17,349 bases of DNA, taken from positions 14,995 to 32,343 of the forward strand of contig JAUNCV010000006.1 in assembly GCA_030526445.1 (NCBI GenBank), given 5' to 3'. The translations under genes and the position numbers were made by a program. The first letter of the stretch is position 1. Each line of letters opens with the position of its first letter. The notes below the pieces were generated by a model that ran no database searches, had not been told where the DNA came from, and saw only the letters and a list, made by a program, of their open reading frames with translations. The DNA comes from Bacteroidales bacterium. Lineage in GTDB: Bacteria > Bacteroidota > Bacteroidia > Bacteroidales > UBA3663. Shown here in pieces: positions 1 to 5,714 of this stretch.

Positions 1-131
1 ACTTGAATAGCTTTATCTTTGGCATTTTGTTCTGTGTGCTGCTTTATTTCTTCTGTCGCTACTGGACAGAGCGCCATCGCCGTGGTCCGCTCGAAGAGCT
101 TTGGGCGCGTGCCACCTGGCTTCGCAAATAA
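1..131 (+). CDS. DUF418 (YeiB-like) membrane protein, C-terminal fragment
   Basis: This open frame enters from the left edge (first full codon at nt 3) and ends at TAA 129-131, leaving 42 residues. It begins with a hydrophobic helix (about residues 1-20) and ends with a short basic tail containing HRRGPLEELWARATWLRK. A membrane helix followed by a 'GPLE-LWR' type tail is how DUF418/YeiB family proteins of Bacteroidota end. These are inner-membrane proteins of unknown function, sometimes proposed to be transporters. The start and most of the gene lie outside the window. It runs in the same direction as the queuosine transporter 85 nt downstream, with no terminator hairpin visible between them. 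The family call rests only on the tail, so confidence is moderate. Confidence 0.6.
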   Translation, partial: LNSFIFGILFCVLLYFFCRYWTERHRRGPLEELWARATWLRK

Positions 132-175
132 AAATTACTGGCAAACCGGAAGTAAAGACACTTCGCTGGCTTGCT

Positions 176-210
176 CGAGTATTCTAGTATAAAACCTCGT
201 AAAAAACAAG
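176..210 (+). promoter_or_regulatory. Candidate preQ1-I riboswitch
   Basis: Stem P1 is CGAG 176-179 with CTCG 196-199. The loop carries TTCTAG (182-187), identical to the loop core of the Bacillus subtilis queC aptamer. C195 sits just before the 3' P1 strand, where the ligand-binding cytosine lies in known aptamers. An A-rich tail follows (TAAAAAACAAG, 200-210), like the Bacillus and Thermoanaerobacter tails. CAAG 207-210 can pair with CTAG 184-187 to form the P2 pseudoknot (C-G, U-A and G-C pairs plus one A). The tail ends 6 nt before the ATG of the transporter gene, so the likely mode is blocking of the ribosome site when preQ1 binds. Weak points: P1 has only 4 bp and the apical loop is longer than in the classic examples. 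Confidence 0.68.
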
Positions 211-216
211 AAAAAA

Positions 217-855
217 ATGAAAGCAAAAAAAGTTTCGGTGGCCTATATGTGGCTTGCCATTGTGTTTGTGACCTGCCTCATAGCATCAAATATGTTCGAG
301 GCTAAGTTAATTGCTGTAGGCGATATCAGTGTGACTGCGGGTCTCTTGTGCTTCCCTATTTCCTATATCATTGGCGATGTCACAACCGAAGTGTATGGCT
401 TTAAGGCAGCACGAAGAGTGATATGGGCAGGCTTTGCCATGAACTTCTTTGTTGTGGCCCTTGGTGGAATTGCATGTATGCTTCCGGCTCCCGATTTCTG
501 GACCAATGGAGAGGCGTTTGATACTGTCTTTGGATTGGCACCACGCATCGCAGCAGCTTCGCTCACGGCATTTGTTACAGGCTCAATTGTCAATGCCTGG
601 GTCATGGATCGTATGCACCATGTGCACGAAGATCGTTTCTTTGGTTTGCGAGCCATTGCTTCGACCATTGCGGGCGAGACTGTTGATTCGGTCATCTTTT
701 TCCCTATCGCCTTTGGTGGCACAATGCCTGCCAACGAATTGTTTAAGATGATGGTGGTGCAGATTGTTCTCAAGACACTCTATGAGGTCATTATTCTGCC
801 AGTCACTATTCAGGTCGTGAAGTTCTTTAAGAAATTAGAGGCACCAGCGGCTTGA
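217..855 (+). CDS. yhhQ: Queuosine precursor transporter (YhhQ/Vut_1 family)
   Basis: This 212-residue inner-membrane protein is of usual family length, with about six hydrophobic helices (roughly residues 8-27, 33-53, 67-90, 107-127, 145-168, 178-200). Family signatures are visible: SNMFEAK (24-30), a PISYIIGDVTTEVYG stretch near 47-61, GETVDS followed by FFPIAF in the fifth helix, and KTLYEVIILP near the end. YhhQ of E. coli imports the queuosine precursors preQ0/preQ1, which are inserted into tRNA at the wobble G34. The function is also supported by the preQ1-I-like element directly upstream. The start is the ATG at 217; a purine run (AAGAAAAAA) precedes it but no true Shine-Dalgarno. No queuosine biosynthesis gene is nearby, so whether the cell scavenges or also makes preQ1 cannot be told here. 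Confidence 0.93.
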   Translation: MKAKKVSVAYMWLAIVFVTCLIASNMFEAKLIAVGDISVTAGLLCFPISYIIGDVTTEVYGFKAARRVIWAGFAMNFFVVALGGIACMLPAPDFWTNGEAFDTVFGLAPRIAAASLTAFVTGSIVNAWVMDRMHHVHEDRFFGLRAIASTIAGETVDSVIFFPIAFGGTMPANELFKMMVVQIVLKTLYEVIILPVTIQVVKFFKKLEAPAA

Positions 856-886
856 TTCGGGTCAAAATAACTTATTAACAAAACAA

Positions 887-900
887 GCAGCTTAAGCTGC
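887..900. repeat. 14-nt perfect palindrome (GCAGCTTAAGCTGC)
   Basis: This perfect dyad lies in the 70-nt gap between yhhQ and the DUF3109 gene. As RNA it forms a 5-bp hairpin with a UUAA loop. No T-run follows on the plus strand, so it is not a standard terminator. It could be an operator, an RNA processing site or chance. Its core CTTAAG is shared with the repeat element at 12002-12095. Confidence 0.4.
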
Positions 901-925
901 ATAAACTAAAACTACATAATTCCCG

Positions 926-1546
926 ATGTTAGGAATTGAAGATACTTTGGTAAGCGAAGACCTCTTGCGCGAGGCTTTTTGCTGTGATTTGGCGGCTTGC
1001 AAGGGCGGCTGCTGTAACTCGGAAGGTGAGAGTGGTGCTCCTCTTGATGAGGAGGAGTTGCCCATAATGAAGGCACTTGTTGACATGGTGTGGGACGATC
1101 TCACACCACGTGGTCAGGAGGTGATTCGCGAACAGGGCCCTTTCTTTAAGGATAAGGCCGGCGATTGGGTAACCTCGGTGGTCGAAGGCCGTGATTGCGT
1201 TTATTGCACCTATGGTCCTGATGGCATGTGTCTTTGTGCTATTGAAAAGGCTTTTCGTGAGGGCAAGTTCAAGACCCATCCGCTTTATCGCGATGGCAAG
1301 GAACCCTTTATGAAGCCGGTTTCGTGCCATCTGTATCCGGTGCGTCTCAAGAAACTGGGCGATTATATTGCTGTTAACTACGACAACCAGCCTGAGCTCT
1401 GTGGTTGCGCACAGCATCTGGGCCGAAAACTCAATGTCAAGGTCTATCAGTGCCTCAAGGATTCGCTCATCCGTCGCTTTGGCGAGAAGTGGTATGAGCA
1501 GCTTTGTCTTTGTGCTGACGAGATGAAAAAAGCAGGCATGATTTAA
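926..1546 (+). CDS. DUF3109 family cysteine-rich protein
   Basis: This is a 206-residue soluble protein with no signal peptide or membrane helix. The N-terminus (IEDTLVS, then a CDLAACKGGCC cluster at 20-30, then GAPLDEEE) is the hallmark of DUF3109, a family common in Bacteroidota. There are 15 cysteines, including C19/20, C25, C29/30, C91, C94, C102, C104, C134 (in KPVSCHLYPVR), C159, C161, C176, C194 and C196. This pattern resembles the zinc/iron-binding YkgJ-type proteins, so metal or Fe-S binding is a reasonable inference, but no reaction is known to me. It lies 70 nt after yhhQ and just before a strong terminator, so it ends that transcription unit. The ATG at 926 places the conserved IEDT motif at residue 4, as expected for the family. 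Confidence 0.88.
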   Translation: MLGIEDTLVSEDLLREAFCCDLAACKGGCCNSEGESGAPLDEEELPIMKALVDMVWDDLTPRGQEVIREQGPFFKDKAGDWVTSVVEGRDCVYCTYGPDGMCLCAIEKAFREGKFKTHPLYRDGKEPFMKPVSCHLYPVRLKKLGDYIAVNYDNQPELCGCAQHLGRKLNVKVYQCLKDSLIRRFGEKWYEQLCLCADEMKKAGMI

Positions 1547-1561
1547 GTATATTTTAACAAT

Positions 1562-1598
1562 AAAAGAGGGCGAAAACCGAGTTTTTCGCCCTCTTTTT
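1562..1598 (+). terminator. Strong rho-independent terminator
   Basis: GAGGGCGAAAA (1566-1576) pairs perfectly with TTTTCGCCCTC (1583-1593). The stem can extend with four more A-T pairs, has a 6-nt loop and runs into TTTTT (1594-1598). It lies 15 nt after the DUF3109 stop. The A-run on the left side means it may also stop transcription from the other strand. It separates the yhhQ-DUF3109 unit from the zapA-rny block. Confidence 0.92.
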
Positions 1599-1641
1599 GT
1601 GCAAAATTGCGCAAATTTTATAAAAAGTGAGTGCAAAAGTA

Positions 1642-1671
1642 GTTGCCTTTCGAAAAAACTATTTATCTTTG
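1642..1671 (+). promoter_or_regulatory. Bacteroidota-type sigma-70 (sigma-ABfr) promoter
   Basis: TATCTTTG at 1664-1671 is a full match to the Bacteroides -7 consensus TAnnTTTG. gTTG at 1642-1645 fits the -33 TTTG box, with 18 bp between (about 19-21 is usual). Transcription would begin near 1677-1680, giving a leader of roughly 22-25 nt before the ATG at 1702. It sits just after a terminator and is the best promoter in the window. It probably drives the coiled-coil/zapA/rny block. Confidence 0.8.
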
Positions 1672-1701
1672 TCCGGAATATTTGTGTAAACTACTAACGA
1701 A

Positions 1702-1998
1702 ATGAGCGCAGAAAATATCGCAAAGAGCATTGAACTATTGAAACAGCAGATAGAACAACTCAAGAAGCGATGTCAGGCTGCTGAGGCTCGCATTGTTGAC
1801 CTCAATTCGCAGAAGTTACAGAGTCAGCTACGTGTAGCTGAGCTCGAACAAAGCAATCAGGAACTCATTTCCAAATACAAGAACTTGCAAGCGGGTGCCG
1901 TGGCCGGTCTGAATCGACAGGAAATGGCCCAGATGAAGGCAAGATACTTGACATTGATTAAGGAAATAGATGATTGCATTGAAAAATTAAATGGATAA
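1702..1998 (+). CDS. Small coiled-coil protein, candidate ZapA partner (ZapB-like)
   Basis: This 98-residue hydrophilic protein is dominated by a predicted coiled coil from about residue 5 to 65. It is rich in Glu, Gln, Lys and Leu at heptad spacing (SIELLKQQIEQLKKR, then AELEQSNQELISKYKNL). A short helix follows (QEMAQMKARYLTLIKEID). There is no signal peptide or membrane segment. I do not recognise a named family. It is the first gene after the 1642-1671 promoter. Its last eight bases (ATGGATAA) contain the zapA start, so the two are probably translationally coupled. E. coli ZapB is a similarly small (about 80 residues) coiled-coil protein that binds ZapA at the FtsZ ring. A ZapB-like role here is inferred from size, shape and context, not from seen homology. 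Confidence 0.85.
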   Translation: MSAENIAKSIELLKQQIEQLKKRCQAAEARIVDLNSQKLQSQLRVAELEQSNQELISKYKNLQAGAVAGLNRQEMAQMKARYLTLIKEIDDCIEKLNG

Positions 1999-2284
1999 AG
2001 TAAGAATCAATATAGAAATAGGCGGTCACAAGCACCCGTTGGAGGTGAATGTGGAAGACGAGCCTGTGTACCGAGAGGCCGGCCGTATGGTGAATGAACG
2101 CCTTAGGGTTTATGCCACTAAATATCGTGGAGCCAATTTGCCTCCCGATTTTATGATGGCTTTTGCAGCGGTCGATATCGCAGCCCGTTTCATTCGCCAG
2201 CGAAAAGACGAAAGCCTTGAAGCCGAAGAAAAGGCTTTGCTTGATATTACCGACGATTTGCAGAAGTTCCTCGATAATCGTTAA
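1991..2284 (+). CDS. zapA: Cell division protein ZapA
   Basis: This 97-residue protein shows the ZapA layout. A short beta-strand head (KVRINIEIGGHKHPLEV, residues 3-19) comes first, then EPVYREAGRMVNERLR, then the FMMAFAAVDIAAR stretch (about 54-66), then a charged C-terminal helix (about 68-97) that forms the dimer/tetramer coil. ZapA bundles FtsZ filaments at the division ring in the cytoplasm. The start overlaps the stop of the preceding coiled-coil gene by 8 nt, which argues for coupled synthesis. The gene lies 113 nt upstream of rny in the same direction with no T-tailed terminator between, so rny probably shares the transcript. Confidence 0.9.
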   Translation: MDKVRINIEIGGHKHPLEVNVEDEPVYREAGRMVNERLRVYATKYRGANLPPDFMMAFAAVDIAARFIRQRKDESLEAEEKALLDITDDLQKFLDNR

Positions 2285-2328
2285 ACTGCTCTGCTCCATT
2301 CATTTATTTTTCAATTATTCATGTTCCA

Positions 2329-2350
2329 GGACCTGATACATATCGGGCCC
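2329..2350 (+). other. Hairpin in the zapA-rny gap (no U-run)
   Basis: CCTGAT (2332-2337) pairs with ATCGGG (2342-2347) around an ACAT loop. The stem extends with GG (2329-2330) to CC (2349-2350) across one A-C mismatch. No T-run follows, so it does not look like a terminator. It sits within a short open frame, 2321-2368 (15 codons, MFQDLIHIGPRVCIY). It may be a leader structure of rny or part of a small RNA. The rest of the 113-nt gap is AT-rich. Confidence 0.45.
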
Positions 2351-2397
2351 CGTGTTTGCATTTATTAATCAGTTAATTATAATTCCCATTCTAACTA

Positions 2398-3939
2398 ATG
2401 ACTACTACTTATATTGTATTGGCAGCTTTGGTTGGTATCATCGTAGGTGGCGCTATTGCTATTGCTGTCCAGAATCTGGTCTTCAAAAAGACCTATAAGA
2501 ATAAGGTGGCCGAAGCGGAAAAGGAGGGCGATGTCATCAAGGAGAAGAAACTTCTTGAGGCTAAGGAGCGTATCAGCCGTATGCAGAGTGACCTCGACCG
2601 TCAGGCTAACCAGCGCAATCAGAAGATACAGCAGAATGAGCAGCGCATCAAGCAGCAGCAACAGGCCTTGCAGCAGAAACAGAGCGAGCTCGATCGAAAA
2701 ATCTCTGACAATGACAACACCCGTGCTAATTTGCAGAAGCAGCTCGAAGTGCTTGATCAGAAGAAGCTGGAGGCTGAGGCTAATATTGCCGAGGGCCGAA
2801 AGATGCTTGAGCAGATTGCCGGACTGAGTGCAGAAGAGGCTAAAAACAAGCTTGTTGAGGGCTTGAAAGACGAGGCTCGTACAGAGGCTGCTTCCTATAT
2901 CAATGAGATTATGGACGATGCTCGCCTTACTGCTAACAAGGAGGCAAAGAGCATCGTAATCAAGACCATTCAGCGTGTTGCCAGCGAAACTGCTGTTGAG
3001 AATGCTGTGACCGTCTTCCACATCGAAAGTGATGAGGTGAAGGGCCGCATCATCGGTCGTGAGGGTCGAAACATTCGCGCTCTCGAGGCGGCTACTGGTG
3101 TCGAAATCATTGTCGATGATACTCCTGAGGCTATTGTGCTCTCTTGCTTCGACCCAGTGCGTCGTGAGGTGGCCCGTTTGGCTCTCCATCAGCTTGTGCT
3201 CGATGGACGTATTCACCCAGCTCGTATTGAGGAGGTTGTGGCTAAGGTGCGTAAGCAACTTGAGGAGGAGATTATTGAAACCGGTAAGCGCACCTGTATT
3301 GACTTGGGTGTGCATGGTTTGCACCCAGAGCTCATTCGCATCATTGGTAAGATGAAGTATCGTTCATCTTATGGTCAGAACCTTTTGCAGCATGCTCGTG
3401 AAACCGCCAACCTTTGTGCAGTTATGGCTGCCGAACTGGGCTTGAACGTGAAGAAGGCTCGTCGTGCCGGTCTTTTGCACGATATTGGTAAGGTGCCTGA
3501 TGATGAGCCAGAATTGCCACACGCTCTTCTTGGCGCCAAGATTGCCGAAGAGTATAAGGAGAAACCAGATATTTGCAATGCCATTGCAGCTCACCACGAG
3601 GAGTGCGAGATGACCTCAATCATCGCCCCAATCGTTCAGATTTGTGATGCTATCTCGGGTGCTCGCCCAGGTGCACGTCGTGAGATTGTTGAGGCCTATA
3701 TCAAGCGCCTTAACGACCTCGAGAACCTGGCTCAGGCTTACCCAGGCGTTGTAAAGACTTATGCAATTCAGGCAGGCCGTGAGTTGCGTGTCATTGTTGG
3801 AGCCGATAAGGTTGACGATGCACAGGCAGAGAAGCTTTCGACCGAAATTGCTACCAAGATTCAGAAGGAGATGACCTATCCTGGTCAGGTAAAGATTACC
3901 GTAATCCGCGAAACCCGTGCTGTAAGTTATGCAAAGTGA
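2398..3939 (+). CDS. rny: Ribonuclease Y
   Basis: RNase Y is a membrane-anchored endoribonuclease that starts mRNA decay. This 513-residue protein has the full layout: an N-terminal membrane helix (about 4-25), a long charged coiled coil (about 30-185, rich in Gln/Lys/Glu), a KH domain with the GRIIGREG motif (217-224) on to about 275, and an HD domain. The metal-binding pattern of the HD domain is visible: H332 (QHARETANL), H361-D362 (LLHDIGK), H399/H400 (AIAAHH) and D417 (QICDAISGARPG). Length matches the family (about 510-520). The ATG at 2398 follows CTAAC by 2 nt with no Shine-Dalgarno, usual in this phylum. It overlaps the following ricT-like gene by 11 nt, which fits a functional link between the two products. 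Confidence 0.97.
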   Translation: MTTTYIVLAALVGIIVGGAIAIAVQNLVFKKTYKNKVAEAEKEGDVIKEKKLLEAKERISRMQSDLDRQANQRNQKIQQNEQRIKQQQQALQQKQSELDRKISDNDNTRANLQKQLEVLDQKKLEAEANIAEGRKMLEQIAGLSAEEAKNKLVEGLKDEARTEAASYINEIMDDARLTANKEAKSIVIKTIQRVASETAVENAVTVFHIESDEVKGRIIGREGRNIRALEAATGVEIIVDDTPEAIVLSCFDPVRREVARLALHQLVLDGRIHPARIEEVVAKVRKQLEEEIIETGKRTCIDLGVHGLHPELIRIIGKMKYRSSYGQNLLQHARETANLCAVMAAELGLNVKKARRAGLLHDIGKVPDDEPELPHALLGAKIAEEYKEKPDICNAIAAHHEECEMTSIIAPIVQICDAISGARPGARREIVEAYIKRLNDLENLAQAYPGVVKTYAIQAGRELRVIVGADKVDDAQAEKLSTEIATKIQKEMTYPGQVKITVIRETRAVSYAK

Positions 3940-5170
3940 TCTCGAGAAGTGCTCTTGCAAGTTCGAGAAGGTCGAAAAAGATAGTGACGACCCTCGCTCT
4001 CTGACGCATACCTGCTGCCAGAATAAGCCACAGATGGTTTATGACTGGATGGGCGATGCTCCAGAGAATGTGGGTGAGTGCCAATATGTCGAAGTTCAGT
4101 TTAAGAATACCCGTAAGGGTTTCTACCTCAACAACCAGAATCTTGACCTGCATAAGGGAGATATGGTGGCTGTGGAAGGCACCCCGGGACATGACATCGG
4201 CGAAGTGACACTCACCGGCTACCTTGTGCACCTTCAGATGAAGAAGTATAACTTCCATTTTGATGATCCTGATGCCATCAAGAAGGTTTTCCGTCTGGCA
4301 AAGCCTTCTGATATGGAGCGTTATCGTGAAGCTAAGGCCAAAGAGCATGACACCATGATACGCAGTCGTCAGATAGCTCAGGACCTTGGTCTTGAAATGA
4401 AGATTGGCGATGTGGAGTATCAAGGCGATGGCCAGAAGGCTATCTTCTACTATATTGCCGATGGTCGTGTTGACTTCCGCCAGCTCATCAAAGATCTGGC
4501 AGCAGCCTTTAAGGTGCGCATTGAGATGAAGCAGATTGGTGCACGTCAGGAGGCAGGCCGCATTGGCGGCATTGGCCCCTGTGGCCGAGAACTCTGTTGT
4601 GCCAAGTGGCTCACCAAGTTCCAGAGTGTAGGTACCGCTGCAGCCCGTTTTCAGGATATCTCACTCAACCCTCAGAAACTGGCTGGTCAGTGTGCCAAGC
4701 TTAAGTGCTGCATGAACTTCGAGGTAGATTGTTATATGGAGGCCAATAAGGAGATTCCAGGTCGAGACATCGTGCTCCAGACCAAGGATCAGGATTACTA
4801 CTTCTTCAAGGCCGACATATTGAGTCGCATGGTGACCTATTCAACCTCAAAGGATGGACCATTCAACACTGTCACTATCTCAGCTCAGCGTGCCTTTGAG
4901 ATTTATGGCATGAACAAACGAGGTGAGAAGCCCGAGAAGTTGATGGCACAAGAGGGCATGGTACGTGAAGAGGCTCCTCAGTTTACCGATGGTGTAGGCG
5001 ATGAGGCTCTCAACCGCTTTGACCGCCGAAAGAAGAGCAACCATGGTCGCAACCAAAAGAAAAAGAAGGGTGGCAACCGTGAGGCTAATAATGCAAACAG
5101 CAAGAAAACAAGCGAAGCGCAACAAAATAACAACAAGAAACGGAATGATAAAGGCAATGCAAAAGAGTAG
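3929..5170 (+). CDS. ricT: PSP1-domain protein, RicT (YaaT)-like RNase Y partner
   Basis: This 413-residue cytoplasmic protein carries a PSP1/RicT core at about 45-325. The core includes the very conserved GGIGPCGRELCC (213-224) and SLNPQKLAGQCAKLKCCMNFE (245-265). Cysteines C218, C223, C224, C255, C260 and C261 match the set seen in B. subtilis RicT, which helps hold Fe-S clusters in the RicA-RicF-RicT complex and changes RNase Y cutting. The N-terminus adds four more cysteines (C8, C10, C29, C30). The last 50 residues are a Lys/Asn/Gln-rich tail, probably disordered and able to bind RNA. B. subtilis RicT (about 275 residues) lacks these extensions. The start ATG lies inside the end of rny (11-nt overlap), so translation is probably coupled. 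No RicA or RicF gene is in the window. Family call is firm; the role with RNase Y is inferred. Confidence 0.9.
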   Translation: MQSDLEKCSCKFEKVEKDSDDPRSLTHTCCQNKPQMVYDWMGDAPENVGECQYVEVQFKNTRKGFYLNNQNLDLHKGDMVAVEGTPGHDIGEVTLTGYLVHLQMKKYNFHFDDPDAIKKVFRLAKPSDMERYREAKAKEHDTMIRSRQIAQDLGLEMKIGDVEYQGDGQKAIFYYIADGRVDFRQLIKDLAAAFKVRIEMKQIGARQEAGRIGGIGPCGRELCCAKWLTKFQSVGTAAARFQDISLNPQKLAGQCAKLKCCMNFEVDCYMEANKEIPGRDIVLQTKDQDYYFFKADILSRMVTYSTSKDGPFNTVTISAQRAFEIYGMNKRGEKPEKLMAQEGMVREEAPQFTDGVGDEALNRFDRRKKSNHGRNQKKKKGGNREANNANSKKTSEAQQNNNKKRNDKGNAKE

Positions 5171-5648
5171 CCTGTTGGCTCTCTGCATCTTACTATTGTC
5201 TGCCTGTTCAGGCACAACCGACTATTTCGTGTCGAAGGATGTCGACTATGAGGCATGGTCGGAGACCGATAGTGTATTCTTCCCGATCGAGATTGTTGAA
5301 ACTCCCGATGTGCTTAACCCTGTAAAGTATGGTTATGACTATACGCTGACTCTTGCATGCCGTCATTCGTATGACTATAAGTACCAGTCTATACCTTTGA
5401 CAGTGAGCTTTGAGGTGCTTGACGACAGTCTGGGCTGGCGCTCTTGCATCAATCCTATGTATATTTCGATTCCCACCACCGATGAAAAAGGCTTTTTTAC
5501 TGGCGGTGGCTGGGGATCGCTCTATAATCATGAATTGCCTGTCAAGGGGCGAACCTTCAGTTTTCCTGCTCCAGGCAATTATCGCATCATTGTTCAGCCC
5601 GATGCTCAGCTTCGTGGGGTGGTTTCAATGACTGTGCAACTTCAATAA
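5145..5648 (+). CDS. gldH: GldH-family lipoprotein
   Basis: This 167-residue exported lipoprotein has a basic start (MIKAMQKSS), a hydrophobic core (LLALCILLL) and a lipobox, LSAC, with lipidated C21. The mature part carries GldH-like features: an early Tyr/Phe-rich stretch (TTDYFVSKDVDYEAW), a central Y/H-rich segment (HSYDYKYQSIPLTV) and a Gly-rich GGGWGSLYNHELPVKG loop near the end. GldH is needed for gliding and type IX secretion in Flavobacterium, but is also kept in many non-gliding Bacteroidales, where its role is unclear. A second in-frame ATG at 5157 would give 163 residues with an equally good signal peptide. Both starts lie inside the 3' end of ricT (26- or 14-nt overlap). The frame is open upstream to 5001, but that part is antisense-like tail coding without a signal sequence. 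Confidence 0.87.
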   Translation: MIKAMQKSSLLALCILLLSACSGTTDYFVSKDVDYEAWSETDSVFFPIEIVETPDVLNPVKYGYDYTLTLACRHSYDYKYQSIPLTVSFEVLDDSLGWRSCINPMYISIPTTDEKGFFTGGGWGSLYNHELPVKGRTFSFPAPGNYRIIVQPDAQLRGVVSMTVQLQ

Positions 5649-5714
5649 CTCCATAACGTTCATTCACCATACTAACCAATTACCTATATATTAAACAGCT
5701 AATTTTTCAATACT

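Noticed and set aside
14..21. TATCTTTG, a perfect -7 box match near the left edge
   Set aside because: It lies inside the DUF418 coding sequence, the -33 region is outside the window, and it would give a leader of about 190 nt for yhhQ. It could be chance.
929..1636. Long minus-strand open frame of 235 codons opposite the DUF3109 gene
   Set aside because: It is the antisense shadow of a well-supported gene, crosses the terminator and has no recognisable domain or leader. The same applies to long antisense frames at 363-773, 2395-3324, 8358-9344, 9942-10640 and 10953-11672.
2355..2385. TTTG - 19 bp - TATAATTC as an rny promoter
   Set aside because: The -7 box has two mismatches to TAnnTTTG, and the start site would fall within a few nt of the ATG, leaving almost no leader.
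2285..2397. A complete 6S RNA gene next to zapA, as in gammaproteobacteria
   Set aside because: The gap is only 113 nt, shorter than a usual 6S RNA of about 180 nt, and I cannot draw the long bulged rod structure in it. Only one hairpin is supported.
5001..5144. An earlier start for gldH at 5001
   Set aside because: The extension is Arg/Thr-rich translation of the overlapping ricT tail and would bury the lipoprotein signal peptide about 48 residues into the protein.
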